From an uncultured Lachnospiraceae bacterium (GTDB lineage: Bacteria > Bacillota > Clostridia > Lachnospirales > Lachnospiraceae): 43,212 bases of DNA. Position 1 is the first letter of the stretch. Every line of letters starts with the position of its first letter. Position numbers and translations under genes: made by a program. Below the pieces are notes generated by a model. The model did not search any database and was not told where the DNA came from. It worked only from the letters and a program-made list of their open reading frames with translations. Shown one piece after another: positions 16,466 to 25,357 of this stretch. The stretch lies in contig CATKXY010000021.1 in NCBI GenBank assembly GCA_949840915.1, positions 1-43,212 on the forward strand, in the 5' to 3' direction.

Positions 16466-16488
16466 AATATTATACGCTATATAATATT
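16466..16488. promoter_or_regulatory. Palindromic operator, probably for PadR autoregulation
   Basis: AATATTATA-cgcta-TATAATATT, a perfect 9-bp inverted repeat just after the predicted transcription start and 24 bases before the padR-type gene. PadR proteins commonly bind AT-rich palindromes at their own promoters. Confidence 0.65.
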
Positions 16489-16511
16489 ATAGAAAATAAA
16501 GGGGTGAAGTG

Positions 16512-16868
16512 ATGGTATTTAATACGGGTGCGGCCCTTCTGGATGCGATTGTGCTGGCCGTGGTGTCCAAGGAACCTGAGGGAACCTATGGATACAAGAT
16601 CACGCAGGATGTGCGGCGTGTCATTGACCTGTCTGAATCCACCCTATATCCGGTACTGCGAAGGCTGTTGAAGGAGGAATGTCTCGAAGTGTATGACATG
16701 GAATGCGCGGGACGAAACAGACGTTACTATAAGGTGACCAGCCGGGGATGGGCACAGCTTCAACTGTATGAAAGCGAATGGAGGCAGTATTCGGAGAAGG
16801 TGACAGGGCTTTTCGAGGGAAAATTTGATAGGAAAATTGACGGGAAAGGAACGGTAGAATATGAATAG
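16512..16868 (+). CDS. PadR-family transcriptional regulator (short form)
   Basis: 118 residues from the ATG at 16512 (AAAGGGGTG upstream); a GTG one codon earlier is also possible. It is a winged-helix PadR domain with GTYGYKITQDV, STLYPVLRRLLKEECL and GRNRRYYKVTSRG in the expected order, ending in a short dimerising helix. It is followed with an 8-base overlap by a DUF1700 gene and then a DUF4097 gene, a combination seen repeatedly in Firmicutes and thought to respond to envelope stress. A palindromic operator ahead of it suggests self-repression. Confidence 0.93.
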   Translation: MVFNTGAALLDAIVLAVVSKEPEGTYGYKITQDVRRVIDLSESTLYPVLRRLLKEECLEVYDMECAGRNRRYYKVTSRGWAQLQLYESEWRQYSEKVTGLFEGKFDRKIDGKGTVEYE

Positions 16869-17583
16869 AGCAGAATTTATGAGGCAGCTTGAGAGCCTGC
16901 TGCAGAATATCCCTCAGGCGGAGAGGGAGGAAGCGCTGCAATACTATAATGATTATTTTGACGATGCAGGTCCTGAGAACGAGAAGGCCGTGCTGGAAGC
17001 GTTGGTCAATCCGTTCAGAGTGGCGGAAAATATCAAGCGGGATCTCAATGAAAACGGATATCGGGAAGAGGATATCAAGGGAAACGGTGTCCGTCACCCC
17101 ATAGTAAAATATCAGGACGGAGAGGATGGGAACGGCCATGACGGGGAAGAAAACGGCGGCTGGTCCGGCACGAGCACCCGGAAAGCGGAGTCGGAGGATA
17201 TGCCGACCTGGCTTATGGCGCTCTGTATTGTGGCGGGTATTCTTCTCCTTCCGGTGGCCATAAGTCTGGCTTCTGCGGTGATTAGTGCCGTTCTGGGGCT
17301 GTTTGTGGGATGGTTTGCGTTGATCCTCGGATTCGGAGTTACGGCCTTAGTCCTGTTTGTGGTTCTTGTGGCTCTGCTGGCGGCGGGCTTTGCGTGCATG
17401 ATGGAAATGCCCATTGCAAGTGTGGCTTTGATCGGAGGCGGACTGTTCTGCGGCGGCCTGGGCATTCTGTTTTTGATGCTGACGGTGGCCATGGCCGGTA
17501 TTGCGACACCGGTGCTTTTCAGGGGATGCGCACAGCTCTATCATTATCTGATCCGCAAAATAAAGAAGGAGGCGACAGCATGA
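16861..17583 (+). CDS. DUF1700 family membrane protein
   Basis: 240 residues. The soluble N-terminal DUF1700 domain (MNRAEFMRQLESLLQNIP, then EALQYYNDYFDDAG) has the leucine/tyrosine helical pattern of the family. After a charged linker (about 85-115) four hydrophobic segments follow between roughly 118 and 228. The domain is known from permease-like and anti-sigma-like small operons; its biochemical role is unknown. It overlaps padR by 8 bases and the DUF4097 gene by 4 bases, so the three are coexpressed. Confidence 0.9.
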   Translation: MNRAEFMRQLESLLQNIPQAEREEALQYYNDYFDDAGPENEKAVLEALVNPFRVAENIKRDLNENGYREEDIKGNGVRHPIVKYQDGEDGNGHDGEENGGWSGTSTRKAESEDMPTWLMALCIVAGILLLPVAISLASAVISAVLGLFVGWFALILGFGVTALVLFVVLVALLAAGFACMMEMPIASVALIGGGLFCGGLGILFLMLTVAMAGIATPVLFRGCAQLYHYLIRKIKKEATA

Positions 17584-18473
17584 AAAGATTTATGAAGACT
17601 TGTGGAATCCTGGCGTTGGTTCTGATTGTGGCTGGGCTGGGAATGGCTCTGGTGGCAGGCGCGATTCAGGGTCCGATTACATGGGCGGAGTTTAAAAATT
17701 CTGTATATTGGGACGATGATTTTAAAGAGTCGGTTCAAGATCAGGTGATAGCCGGATTGGAGCATTTGGACAGCGGACAGCGTTATGAAATCGAGGAACA
17801 TGTGAATTTTGACAATGACAATCCAATTTATGAAGGTGATACGGAACAGACCTTTACGGCTGCCGAGATACGGGATTTGGAGATTGAGGTAGGTGCCTGC
17901 GGTCTTGAGGTGCAGGACTCCGAGGACGGAGATTTTCATATCAAGGTACAGAATGCGGGGGGCTATCAGGGCTATGTTAAGGACGGTACTCTTCATCTCA
18001 AGAGTATACGCAGTACCACATGGGGAGACGGTATCAAGTGCCGGATCAAGCTTTATGTGCCTGAGGATGTTACCTTTGACAAGGTGGAGTTGGCTCTGGG
18101 AGCAGGTCTGATTGAGTGGAAGAGTATGGTGCGTGCATCTGATTTAGAGATTGAATTGGGAGCAGGAGAGATCAGTCTGGCTGAGCTGGCTGTAGGAAAG
18201 CTGGAGGCAGAGGTAGGGATGGGTTCTCTCGAGGCCTCCGGTGACATTCGGGAGAAAGCGGATGTGACCTGTGCAATGGGTAATATCGATCTGGATTTGG
18301 AAGGAGCGGCGAACAGCTTCAATTATGAAGTGGAAGTAGCAGCGGGCAGTGTGGATATAGACGGAAGGGTCTACAGCGGCCTGGCGAAAGACAAGGACAT
18401 TGACAATCATGCCTCCAAGGATATCAGCGTGGAATGCGCCATGGGTAATATCAGCATATCCTTTTATGAATAA
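17580..18473 (+). CDS. DUF4097 family protein, membrane-anchored
   Basis: 297 residues from the ATG at 17580, which overlaps the upstream stop (ATGA) and has AAGGAGG before it. One N-terminal hydrophobic segment (about 8-32) acts as anchor or uncleaved signal. The rest is the repetitive beta-rich DUF4097 fold with repeated AMGN- and GAG-type turns (EVGMGSLEAS, CAMGNIDLDL, CAMGNISISF), probably a beta-helix/solenoid outside the membrane. Such proteins accompany PadR/DUF1700 pairs. Function is not established; sensing or buffering of envelope stress is an inference. Confidence 0.88.
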   Translation: MKRFMKTCGILALVLIVAGLGMALVAGAIQGPITWAEFKNSVYWDDDFKESVQDQVIAGLEHLDSGQRYEIEEHVNFDNDNPIYEGDTEQTFTAAEIRDLEIEVGACGLEVQDSEDGDFHIKVQNAGGYQGYVKDGTLHLKSIRSTTWGDGIKCRIKLYVPEDVTFDKVELALGAGLIEWKSMVRASDLEIELGAGEISLAELAVGKLEAEVGMGSLEASGDIREKADVTCAMGNIDLDLEGAANSFNYEVEVAAGSVDIDGRVYSGLAKDKDIDNHASKDISVECAMGNISISFYE

Positions 18474-18502
18474 AGCATCATAATGATAAAACATAAAAAC
18501 GA

Positions 18503-18533
18503 GCGCTGATGCCATCGCATCAGCGCCCGTTTT
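18503..18533. terminator. Bidirectional intrinsic terminator
   Basis: A 10-bp perfect stem GCGCTGATGC / GCATCAGCGC with CATC loop is followed by CCGTTTT and preceded by AAAAAC. It serves both the DUF4097 operon (plus) and the ECF gene (minus). Confidence 0.88.
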
Positions 18534-18599
18534 CTCATCCCGCTCACTTTGTGTATCCTGAAAGGACGGATCCTAAAACGCTGCCGGGAAGTTTATAGT

Positions 18600-19433
18600 T
18601 TACACGGTTGGTTTCTCTGCATCCAGCTGTACAAACAGGCCGGATTTTTTCAGGGCCGGACGCAGCGCCAGATAAAAGAAGGATGCTGCGATCACTGCGA
18701 CGATGGCGTTAACGAAAGTGGTGACTGCGCTCATCTTGGCCAGTGCCTTGGAAATCTCCTGAGGGACGCCGAGCAGATAGGTCTTATAAAAGTATCCTAC
18801 CAGCGGGTCTGCCACAATGTTGAAGCCCATGCCGCAGGCGCTGGCAAGGATGGTCACGCCGGTGACGTATTTGGCCGAATGTGCGCGGCTGAGCTTAAAG
18901 ATTTTGTGTGCAACCAGTCCCACGATGAGACCGATACATAGTTTCAGCAGGAAAGTTTTGGGAGCGCTGGTGACATAGGCGGTGGTCAGATCGCCCACAG
19001 TCATACCGATGGCTCCTGCCAGGCCGCCCCAGTAGCCGCCCAGAAGCAGGGCAGCCATGACACAGAATACATTGCCGAAGTGGAATGCGGTCTTCTCCGT
19101 GCCGACGGTGAGATCGATCTTAAAGACAGAGAAGCCGATATAGCAGAGCGCTGCCAGCAGTCCGGCCTGAGCGAGGCGTTTAACATCCGCCTTCTGGGAC
19201 GGTTCCACGCCGATAAAGGCTGTGTAGACACCGCGCAGAGTCAGCATCACCGACACAAACAGCAGAGTCAGACTGTAGGCATAGGGGCGATCCGCGCCCG
19301 CCTCGTAACCGCCGTAGGTAAAGACTGTGCAGGCAATGGAGATCAGCAGCAGCGCCAGTCCCGCGAACAGCAGAATATAGCTTTTTTTCCTGCCGGCAGT
19401 TTGATTGGATTCTTTTTCAGAAGTTTTTTTCAT
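18600..19433 (-). CDS. ECF transporter substrate-binding (S) component
   Basis: 277 residues, longer than the usual ~180-200. Residues about 18-75 carry two extra hydrophobic segments ahead of the S-component core. The core shows AGLLAALCYIGFSVFKI, FHFGNVFCVMAALLLGGYWGG and GAIGMTVGDL, typical of energy-coupling-factor vitamin importers. The substrate cannot be assigned. No ECF ATPase or T-component is nearby, so it probably shares a module encoded elsewhere. The start at 19433 has GAGGAGAAAGGG upstream. Confidence 0.85.
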   Translation of the reverse strand: MKKTSEKESNQTAGRKKSYILLFAGLALLLISIACTVFTYGGYEAGADRPYAYSLTLLFVSVMLTLRGVYTAFIGVEPSQKADVKRLAQAGLLAALCYIGFSVFKIDLTVGTEKTAFHFGNVFCVMAALLLGGYWGGLAGAIGMTVGDLTTAYVTSAPKTFLLKLCIGLIVGLVAHKIFKLSRAHSAKYVTGVTILASACGMGFNIVADPLVGYFYKTYLLGVPQEISKALAKMSAVTTFVNAIVAVIAASFFYLALRPALKKSGLFVQLDAEKPTV

Positions 19434-19659
19434 AATAATTTCCCTTTCTCCTCATCCTATAATATACATTTTTTTCCTTAAGATGCAGTGTATAGAAAAA
19501 GTGGCTTGATAAAAAGGGCCAGAACAGAACTTTTTTGCCATGCCAGTTATGGGGCGTCAATAAATAATTCCCATTATTCACAAAAAGTATATGAGAGAAA
19601 TAACAGAAAAAGTTTTTGTTGAGGGGTAAAATTTCTCTCTTTTTTGTGCAGGGATAGAG

Positions 19660-19688
19660 AGGACAAATTCAAGAATAAGCCTTATAAT
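19660..19688 (+). promoter_or_regulatory. Possible promoter of the AraC gene
   Basis: AGGACA (19660-19665), 17-base spacer, TATAAT (19683-19688). The -10 is perfect, the -35 is weak, fitting an activator-dependent promoter. The rest of the 306-base gap 19434-19739 is AT-rich; nothing else clear was seen there. Confidence 0.4.
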
Positions 19689-19739
19689 AAAGACAACTTA
19701 TTTCCCAAAGCACAATAAATGCGGAAAAGGAGGGATCTC

Positions 19740-20591
19740 ATGGAATGGGTTGAACGATTAAATCAAAGCATGAATTATATTGAGGAACATTTGACCGATG
19801 AAATCGACTATGAACAGCTTGGACGGATTGCCTGCTGCTCCACCTATCATTACCAGAGGATGTTTACTTATATGGCGGGTATCACTCTGGCAGAATATAT
19901 CCGAAGAAGAAAAATGTCTTTGGCGGCGGTGGACCTGCAGGGTGGGAATGAACGGATTATTGATATTTCAGAGAAGTACGGCTACCGTTCCCCGACTGCA
20001 TTTAACAGGGCGTTTCAATCATTTCACGGGATTGCCCCGTCATCCGTGAAAGACGAGGGCGTATCCGTGAAATCGTTTTCCCCCATTGTGTTTAGTATTG
20101 CTGTGAAAGGAGCGACAGAAATGAATTATAGAATCGAAACAAAAGAAGCATTCCGTATTATCGGCATATCTGCACCGCTTGATAAAGAAATTGAAAATAA
20201 TTTTATGGTTGTGCCAAAGATGTGGCAGGAGGCCTCTGTAAATGGAACAATACAGAAACTGGCAGGAATGATGGACACGCCGCCAATGGGACTTTTGGGC
20301 GTGAGTGTCTGCAATGACGAAGAACAGTGGAAATACTTTATTGCTGTTTCCAGTACAAAAACAAGCGATGAGTTTGAAGAATTTACCGTGCCTGCGTCTA
20401 CCTGGGCAATCTTTTCCGGAACGGGTACCAACCAGTCGATACAGGAATTGGAACAGCGCATTATAACAGAGTGGCTTCCGGCCTCCGGATATGAATATGC
20501 CAATGCTCCCGATCTTGAGGTTTACTTAAATCCGGATCCACAGAACGCACAATATGAGGTATGGATACCCGTGGCAAAGAAAAAGGCATAA
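19740..20591 (+). CDS. AraC-family regulator with GyrI-like effector domain
   Basis: 283 residues from the ATG at 19740, after AAAAGGAGGG; an in-frame ATG at 19719 lacks a site. The N-terminal AraC double helix-turn-helix (about 6-105: YEQLGRIACCSTYHYQRMF..., then ISEKYGYRSPTAFNRAFQ) is followed by a GyrI-like/Rob-type small-molecule domain (about 130-283) with PMGLLGVSV, YFIAVSS and EVWIPVAKK. Rob- and BmrR-type proteins with this layout bind cationic or hydrophobic drugs and activate efflux or stress genes. No obvious target lies beside it. Confidence 0.93.
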   Translation: MEWVERLNQSMNYIEEHLTDEIDYEQLGRIACCSTYHYQRMFTYMAGITLAEYIRRRKMSLAAVDLQGGNERIIDISEKYGYRSPTAFNRAFQSFHGIAPSSVKDEGVSVKSFSPIVFSIAVKGATEMNYRIETKEAFRIIGISAPLDKEIENNFMVVPKMWQEASVNGTIQKLAGMMDTPPMGLLGVSVCNDEEQWKYFIAVSSTKTSDEFEEFTVPASTWAIFSGTGTNQSIQELEQRIITEWLPASGYEYANAPDLEVYLNPDPQNAQYEVWIPVAKKKA

Positions 20592-20662
20592 CGGAGTGGC
20601 TTATGATGAGAAATATAATCTGTTTATGGAAACCGCTCACGCAAAACGAACGAAATAGACCC

Positions 20663-20691
20663 TTGACAAATAAATTTCAATCGCCTATATT
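20663..20691 (+). promoter_or_regulatory. Promoter of valS
   Basis: TTGACA (20663-20668), 17-base spacer, TATATT (20686-20691), directly ahead of the T-box leader. Confidence 0.85.
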
Positions 20692-20711
20692 ATCTATATT
20701 GATATCAAAAA

Positions 20712-21087
20712 GGCTATGACGAAGAGGAGTACACATTACCCCTTGCCAGAGAGGGCGGCTGCAGATCGTGAATCTGTGCTGGAAGGCTGCCTGAGGGAAA
20801 GGATGTGGAAGGTAGCTTCCGAGCCGGAACGCCCAAAGAGTTTATCTATGATTCCGGTAGGTGTTCCCGGGTTGTTCCCGTTACAGGACAGCGCTTTCAA
20901 TTTGAAGCTGTATTTGAGGTTGTATGTAAGTCTGTATGAGAAGCCGTAAAATGGGAAGCAGCATAGAGGCAAACACGGAGAACATGCGGTGCGGATGTAA
21001 AGCCGCGGCATGATTTTACGGGTCTGTGAACAAAGGTGGTACCGCGTTGATGACGCCCTTTGCAGAGAAATCTGCAGAGGGCTTTTT
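20712..21087 (+). ncRNA. T-box riboswitch leader of valS, Val (GUA) specifier
   Basis: The leader has the T-box sequence AAAGGTGGTACCGCG at 21032-21046 and a downstream terminator. In Stem I, GAAG (20721-20724) pairs with CTTC (20816-20819) and CACAT (20732-20736) with ATGTG (20803-20807). These bound a specifier loop with AGGAGTA on one side and GAAGGTAG on the other; the codon GTA at 20812-20814, followed by G, reads valine and agrees with valS downstream. Uncharged tRNA-Val should stabilise the antiterminator and allow valS expression. Confidence 0.93.
21055..21087 (+). terminator. Conditional terminator of the valS T-box
   Basis: A 12-bp stem (21055-21066 with 21071-21082, one G-U) has a GAAA loop and is followed by T5. 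It lies 9 bases after the T-box sequence and 49 bases before valS. Confidence 0.9.
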
Positions 21088-21135
21088 CAATGCCGTTTAT
21101 GCTATCTGATTTATGATTAGAGAGAGGAGCAGACA

Positions 21136-23832
21136 ATGAGCAGAGAACTTGCAAAAACCTATGACCCCCGGGGCATAGAGGACAGATTGTATCAAAAGTG
21201 GGTGGACAAAAAATATTTTCACGCGGAGGTGGATCATTCCAGGAAGCCTTTCACTATCGTGATCCCGCCCCCAAATATCACGGGGCAGCTTCACATGGGG
21301 CATGCGCTGGACAACACCATGCAGGATATTCTCATCCGCTTTAAGCGCATGCAGGGTTATAATGCCCTCTGGCAGCCCGGTACGGACCACGCCAGTATTG
21401 CCACCGAGGTGAAGATTACCGAAAAGCTGAAGGAGGAAGGGATTGACAAGCATGAGCTTGGCCGGGAAAAGTTTCTGGAGCGGGCCTGGGACTGGAGACG
21501 GGAGTATGGCGGCCGCATCATCAATCAGTTAAAGAAGATGGGTTCTTCCTGTGATTGGGACAGAGAGCGCTTCACGATGGACGAGGGCTGCAACAGAGCA
21601 GTGACCGAAGTGTTTGTCAAGATGCACGAGAAGGGCTATATCTATAAAGGCGCCCGCATCATCAACTGGTGCCCCGTGTGCAACACTTCTATTTCCGACG
21701 CCGAGGTGGAGTATCAGGAGCAGGCAGGGCATCTTTGGCATATCAAATATCCGCTGATCAATGAGGACGGATCTGTGAGTGAGACAGAGTTTTTGACCTT
21801 TGCCACCACCAGGCCCGAGACCATGCTGGGAGATACCGCTGTGGCGGTCCATCCCGAGGACGAGCGCTACCGGAAGCTCATTGGCAGGAAGGTTCTGCTG
21901 CCTATCATGAACAGGGAGATTCCTATTGTGGCGGATACCTATGTGGACAGAGAATTCGGAACGGGCGTGGTGAAGATCACTCCCGCCCATGACCCCAATG
22001 ACTTCGAGGTGGGAAAACGACATGATCTGCCGATTGTCAATGTGATGAATGACGATGCCACTGTCAATGAAAACGGCGGAAGCTATGCGGGCATGGGACG
22101 CTATGAGGCCAGAGCGGCTATCGTGGAGGAGCTTGACGCCCGGGGGCTTCTGGTGAAGGTAGAGGATTATACGCATAATGTAGGTACGCATGACCGCTGC
22201 AAGACGACCATTGAGCCTCTGGTGAAGGAGCAGTGGTTCGTGCGGATGGAGGAACTGATCAAGCCCGCCGTGGAGGCTGTGAAAAAGGGCGACGTCAGGC
22301 TGATCCCCCAGCGGATGGAGAAGACCTATTACAACTGGACCGACAATATCCGTGACTGGTGTATCAGCCGTCAGCTCTGGTGGGGCCACCGCATCCCTGC
22401 CTACTATTGCGACGATTGCAAAGAGACCGTGGTTGCCAGACAGCAGCCCGAGGTCTGCCCCAAGTGCGGAGGATGCCATTTCACGCAGGATCCCGACACG
22501 CTGGACACCTGGTTTTCCTCTGCCCTGTGGCCCTTTGAGACCCTTGGCTGGCCGGATATGACAGAGGATCTGAAGTATTTTTATCCCACGGATGTGCTGG
22601 TGACAGGCTATGATATCATTTTCTTCTGGGTTATCCGCATGATCTTCTCGGGATTTGAGCACATGGGTGAGAAACCCTTCCACACGGTGCTGTTCCATGG
22701 TCTTGTGAGGGACAGCCAGGGGCGCAAGATGTCCAAATCTCTCGGCAATGGGATTGATCCGCTGGAGATTATCGATCAGTACGGCGCGGATGCACTGAGA
22801 CTGACCCTGATCACCGGCAATGCCCCCGGAAACGATATGCGTTTCTATTATGAGAGAGTGGAAAACTCCAGAAACTTTGCCAATAAGGTGTGGAATGCAT
22901 CCCGCTTTATCATGATGAACATGGATCAGGTGCAGGAGAAGACCGGGCGGGAGATCACCGTGCCTGCGGCGGGAGAATTACAGCCTGTGGACAAGTGGAT
23001 CCTCTCCAGATTGAACACGCTGATTCAGGAAGTTACCGACAATATGGAGAACTTTGAACTGGGAATTGCCGTGCAGAAGGTTTATGATTTTATCTGGGAT
23101 GAATTCTGCGACTGGTATATCGAGATGGTAAAACCCAGACTTTATAGCACCGACGACGAGGCCAGCCAGAACGCGGCGCTCTGGACCTTAAAGACTGTGC
23201 TTCTCGACGCTCTGAAGCTTCTGCATCCCTATATGCCCTTTATCACAGAGGAGATATTCTGTACCCTGCAGAACGAGGAGGAGACCATCATGAAGAGTTC
23301 CTGGCCCTGCTTTGGCCGGGAGAGAAGCTTTGCAAAGGAAGAGAGGGACATTGAGATTATCAAGGAGGCGGTTCGGGGTATTCGCAATGTCCGCAGTGAG
23401 ATGAATGTGGCGCCTTCCCGCAAGGCGAGTGTGTATGTGTTCAGCGAGGAGGAACAGGTGCTTGGCGCTTTCACCGAGGGCCGGCTGTTTTTTGCCTCTC
23501 TGGCGGGCGCAAGCGATGTGACCATGGTGGATGCGCAGACGATGGAAAAGGACGGGGCACGGATTACCAAAGACGCGGTGTCCGTGGTGGTTCCCGGGGC
23601 GACGCTCTATATTCCTTTCGCGGAGCTGGTGGATATCGCTCAGGAGATCGCCCGTCTGGAGAAGGAGAAAAAGAGGCTGGAGGGCGAGCTTGCCCGGGTG
23701 AACGGCATGCTCTCCAATGAGAAATTTACCTCTAAGGCGCCCGCGGCCAAGATTGCCGAGGAGCAGGAGAAACGGGAGAAGTACACCCGCATGATGGAGC
23801 AGGTGACCGAGAGACTGGAGCAGCTTAAGTAA
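21136..23832 (+). CDS. valS: Valine-tRNA ligase
   Basis: 898 residues, a normal length. It charges tRNA-Val with valine in the cytoplasm and edits mis-activated threonine. The class I signatures are present: HIGH as HMGH at residues 53-56 (PPNITGQLHMGH) and KMSKS at 531-535 (GRKMSKSLGNGIDP). Between them are the connective editing domain (FATTRPETMLGDTAVAVHP) and a zinc-type pair CDDCKETV...CPKCGGC. The C-terminus (after about 830) is the coiled-coil tRNA-binding arm rich in E, K and R. Preceded by GAGAGGAG and a T-box leader that matches valine. Confidence 0.98.
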   Translation: MSRELAKTYDPRGIEDRLYQKWVDKKYFHAEVDHSRKPFTIVIPPPNITGQLHMGHALDNTMQDILIRFKRMQGYNALWQPGTDHASIATEVKITEKLKEEGIDKHELGREKFLERAWDWRREYGGRIINQLKKMGSSCDWDRERFTMDEGCNRAVTEVFVKMHEKGYIYKGARIINWCPVCNTSISDAEVEYQEQAGHLWHIKYPLINEDGSVSETEFLTFATTRPETMLGDTAVAVHPEDERYRKLIGRKVLLPIMNREIPIVADTYVDREFGTGVVKITPAHDPNDFEVGKRHDLPIVNVMNDDATVNENGGSYAGMGRYEARAAIVEELDARGLLVKVEDYTHNVGTHDRCKTTIEPLVKEQWFVRMEELIKPAVEAVKKGDVRLIPQRMEKTYYNWTDNIRDWCISRQLWWGHRIPAYYCDDCKETVVARQQPEVCPKCGGCHFTQDPDTLDTWFSSALWPFETLGWPDMTEDLKYFYPTDVLVTGYDIIFFWVIRMIFSGFEHMGEKPFHTVLFHGLVRDSQGRKMSKSLGNGIDPLEIIDQYGADALRLTLITGNAPGNDMRFYYERVENSRNFANKVWNASRFIMMNMDQVQEKTGREITVPAAGELQPVDKWILSRLNTLIQEVTDNMENFELGIAVQKVYDFIWDEFCDWYIEMVKPRLYSTDDEASQNAALWTLKTVLLDALKLLHPYMPFITEEIFCTLQNEEETIMKSSWPCFGRERSFAKEERDIEIIKEAVRGIRNVRSEMNVAPSRKASVYVFSEEEQVLGAFTEGRLFFASLAGASDVTMVDAQTMEKDGARITKDAVSVVVPGATLYIPFAELVDIAQEIARLEKEKKRLEGELARVNGMLSNEKFTSKAPAAKIAEEQEKREKYTRMMEQVTERLEQLK

Positions 23833-23872
23833 GCTTCAGGAAACAGCTGAAATCATCGGACAGGGACAACTC

Positions 23873-25207
23873 ATGAGAAAAAGCATTGATACTTTTGAGG
23901 CGGCTGTAGAGTATCTCTACAGCATGCCTCGCTTTACGTCAAAAAACACGCCGGAGGACACCCGGGCGCAGCTCGTGCGCCTGGGTTCGCCCGACAGGCG
24001 CATCAGGCAGATCATTCATGTGGCCGGCACAAACGGAAAGGGCTCCGTCTGTGCCTATTTGCGTTCCATATTGGAGGAGGCGGGATTTCGCACGGCGGTC
24101 TTTACCTCGCCTCATCTGGTGGATATCAGAGAGCGCTTTGCGGCGGATGGCAGACTGATCTCCCGGGAAGAATTTCTGAGATGCTTTCTGCAGGTCTATG
24201 ACAGCTTAAACTGGGAGGAGCTGGAGCAGGGCAGGGGATATCATCCCACTTTTTTTGAATATTTATTTTTGATGGCAATGCTGTATTTTGCGGAGCTGGA
24301 TCCGGATTATTGTATCCTGGAGACCGGGCTGGGCGGGCGGCTGGACGCAACCAATGCCGTTTCGGACAAGGCGCTGACGGTCATTACCCGTATCAGCAGG
24401 GATCATATGGAGTATCTGGGGGAGACGGTGGAGGAGATTGCCGGGGAAAAGGCCGGGATCATGAGACGCGGCGTGCCGCTTGTGTGTTGCGGCGATGTCC
24501 CCGAGGCTTTTGCAGTATTTGTAGAAAGGGCGCAGGATTTGCAGATTCGGACTTACCCTGTGTCGAAAAAGGACTACTCTTTCCTGAAAAATACAAATAA
24601 AACCATTGATTTTTCCTTGCATACTCGGTATTATGATTATATTGGCGTTACTTTGCATACATTGGCCCGTTACCAGATGGAAAATGCAGCTCTGGCTGTG
24701 AGGGCAATGGAAGTGTTGTTCCGGGGGGAGCGCATTACGGCGGACCATATACAGAACGGTCTGGCAAAGTGCTTTTGGCCGGGACGTATGGAGGAGATTT
24801 TACCGGAGGTATTCGTAGACGGCGCCCATAATGAGGACGGTATCCGGGCGTTTTTGGATACGGTGAGACGGGACGGCTGTGCGGCAGCAGGTCGCGGACG
24901 AATGCTTTTGTTCAGTGTTGTGCAGGATAAGGATTACAAATCCATGATAAGACAGGTGCTTGATTCAGAGCTTTTTGACCGGATCTTTGTAGCTCATATG
25001 GGGACGGGCAGGGCTGCGGACCCAGACAGCCTGCGGGCTCTCTGGGATTCGGGGAAGTGTGGAAACGCGGAGACGGTTTTTTGCGGGGATGTGCCCGACG
25101 CCCTCAGGAGCGTTCTGGCAGAGCAGGGGAAAGACCGTATATACATTGCAGGCAGCCTGTATTTGGTCGGTGAGATAAAGGAGTTTTTGTGGAATGATCA
25201 ATTTTGA
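23873..25207 (+). CDS. folC: Folylpolyglutamate synthase / dihydrofolate synthase
   Basis: 444 residues. This Mur-ligase-family enzyme adds glutamate to folates (and, in bifunctional forms, to dihydropteroate) using ATP in the cytoplasm. The P-loop is GTNGKGS (52-58), followed by the folate-binding TSPHLVDIRERF block, ETGLGGRLDATN, and the C-terminal FVDGAHNEDGI. The neighbourhood valS-folC is common in Firmicutes; it is 40 bases after valS and likely cotranscribed from the T-box promoter. The ribosome site is weak (AGGGA). The final codons overlap the small gene that follows by 14 bases. Confidence 0.96.
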   Translation: MRKSIDTFEAAVEYLYSMPRFTSKNTPEDTRAQLVRLGSPDRRIRQIIHVAGTNGKGSVCAYLRSILEEAGFRTAVFTSPHLVDIRERFAADGRLISREEFLRCFLQVYDSLNWEELEQGRGYHPTFFEYLFLMAMLYFAELDPDYCILETGLGGRLDATNAVSDKALTVITRISRDHMEYLGETVEEIAGEKAGIMRRGVPLVCCGDVPEAFAVFVERAQDLQIRTYPVSKKDYSFLKNTNKTIDFSLHTRYYDYIGVTLHTLARYQMENAALAVRAMEVLFRGERITADHIQNGLAKCFWPGRMEEILPEVFVDGAHNEDGIRAFLDTVRRDGCAAAGRGRMLLFSVVQDKDYKSMIRQVLDSELFDRIFVAHMGTGRAADPDSLRALWDSGKCGNAETVFCGDVPDALRSVLAEQGKDRIYIAGSLYLVGEIKEFLWNDQF

Positions 25208-25343
25208 GGAAGAACTGAAGAAATTCCATCCCAGTCTTGAGGTGGAGGACGCAGAGGAAGCGATTTATAATCAGGATTTGACCGATATGGCCGATTTATT
25301 GGTGAAGATGATACAGGAATCTGAGGAGAAGACGGGCGAATAG
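25194..25343 (+). CDS. Small acidic protein of 49 residues
   Basis: 49 residues, beginning MINFEEELKKFHPSLEVED and ending in ESEEKTGE. It overlaps the end of folC by 14 bases and stops 14 bases before the ribosome-site/start region of the TPR gene, as expected for a gene in this operon. AAGGAG lies upstream with about 10-base spacing. Composition is strongly acidic with an amphipathic helix (DMADLLVKMIQ) and no membrane segment. I recognise no named family; similar short proteins follow folC in related Clostridia to my recollection, which is not verifiable here. Confidence 0.6.
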   Translation: MINFEEELKKFHPSLEVEDAEEAIYNQDLTDMADLLVKMIQESEEKTGE

Positions 25344-25357
25344 CGGAGGAGAAAACC

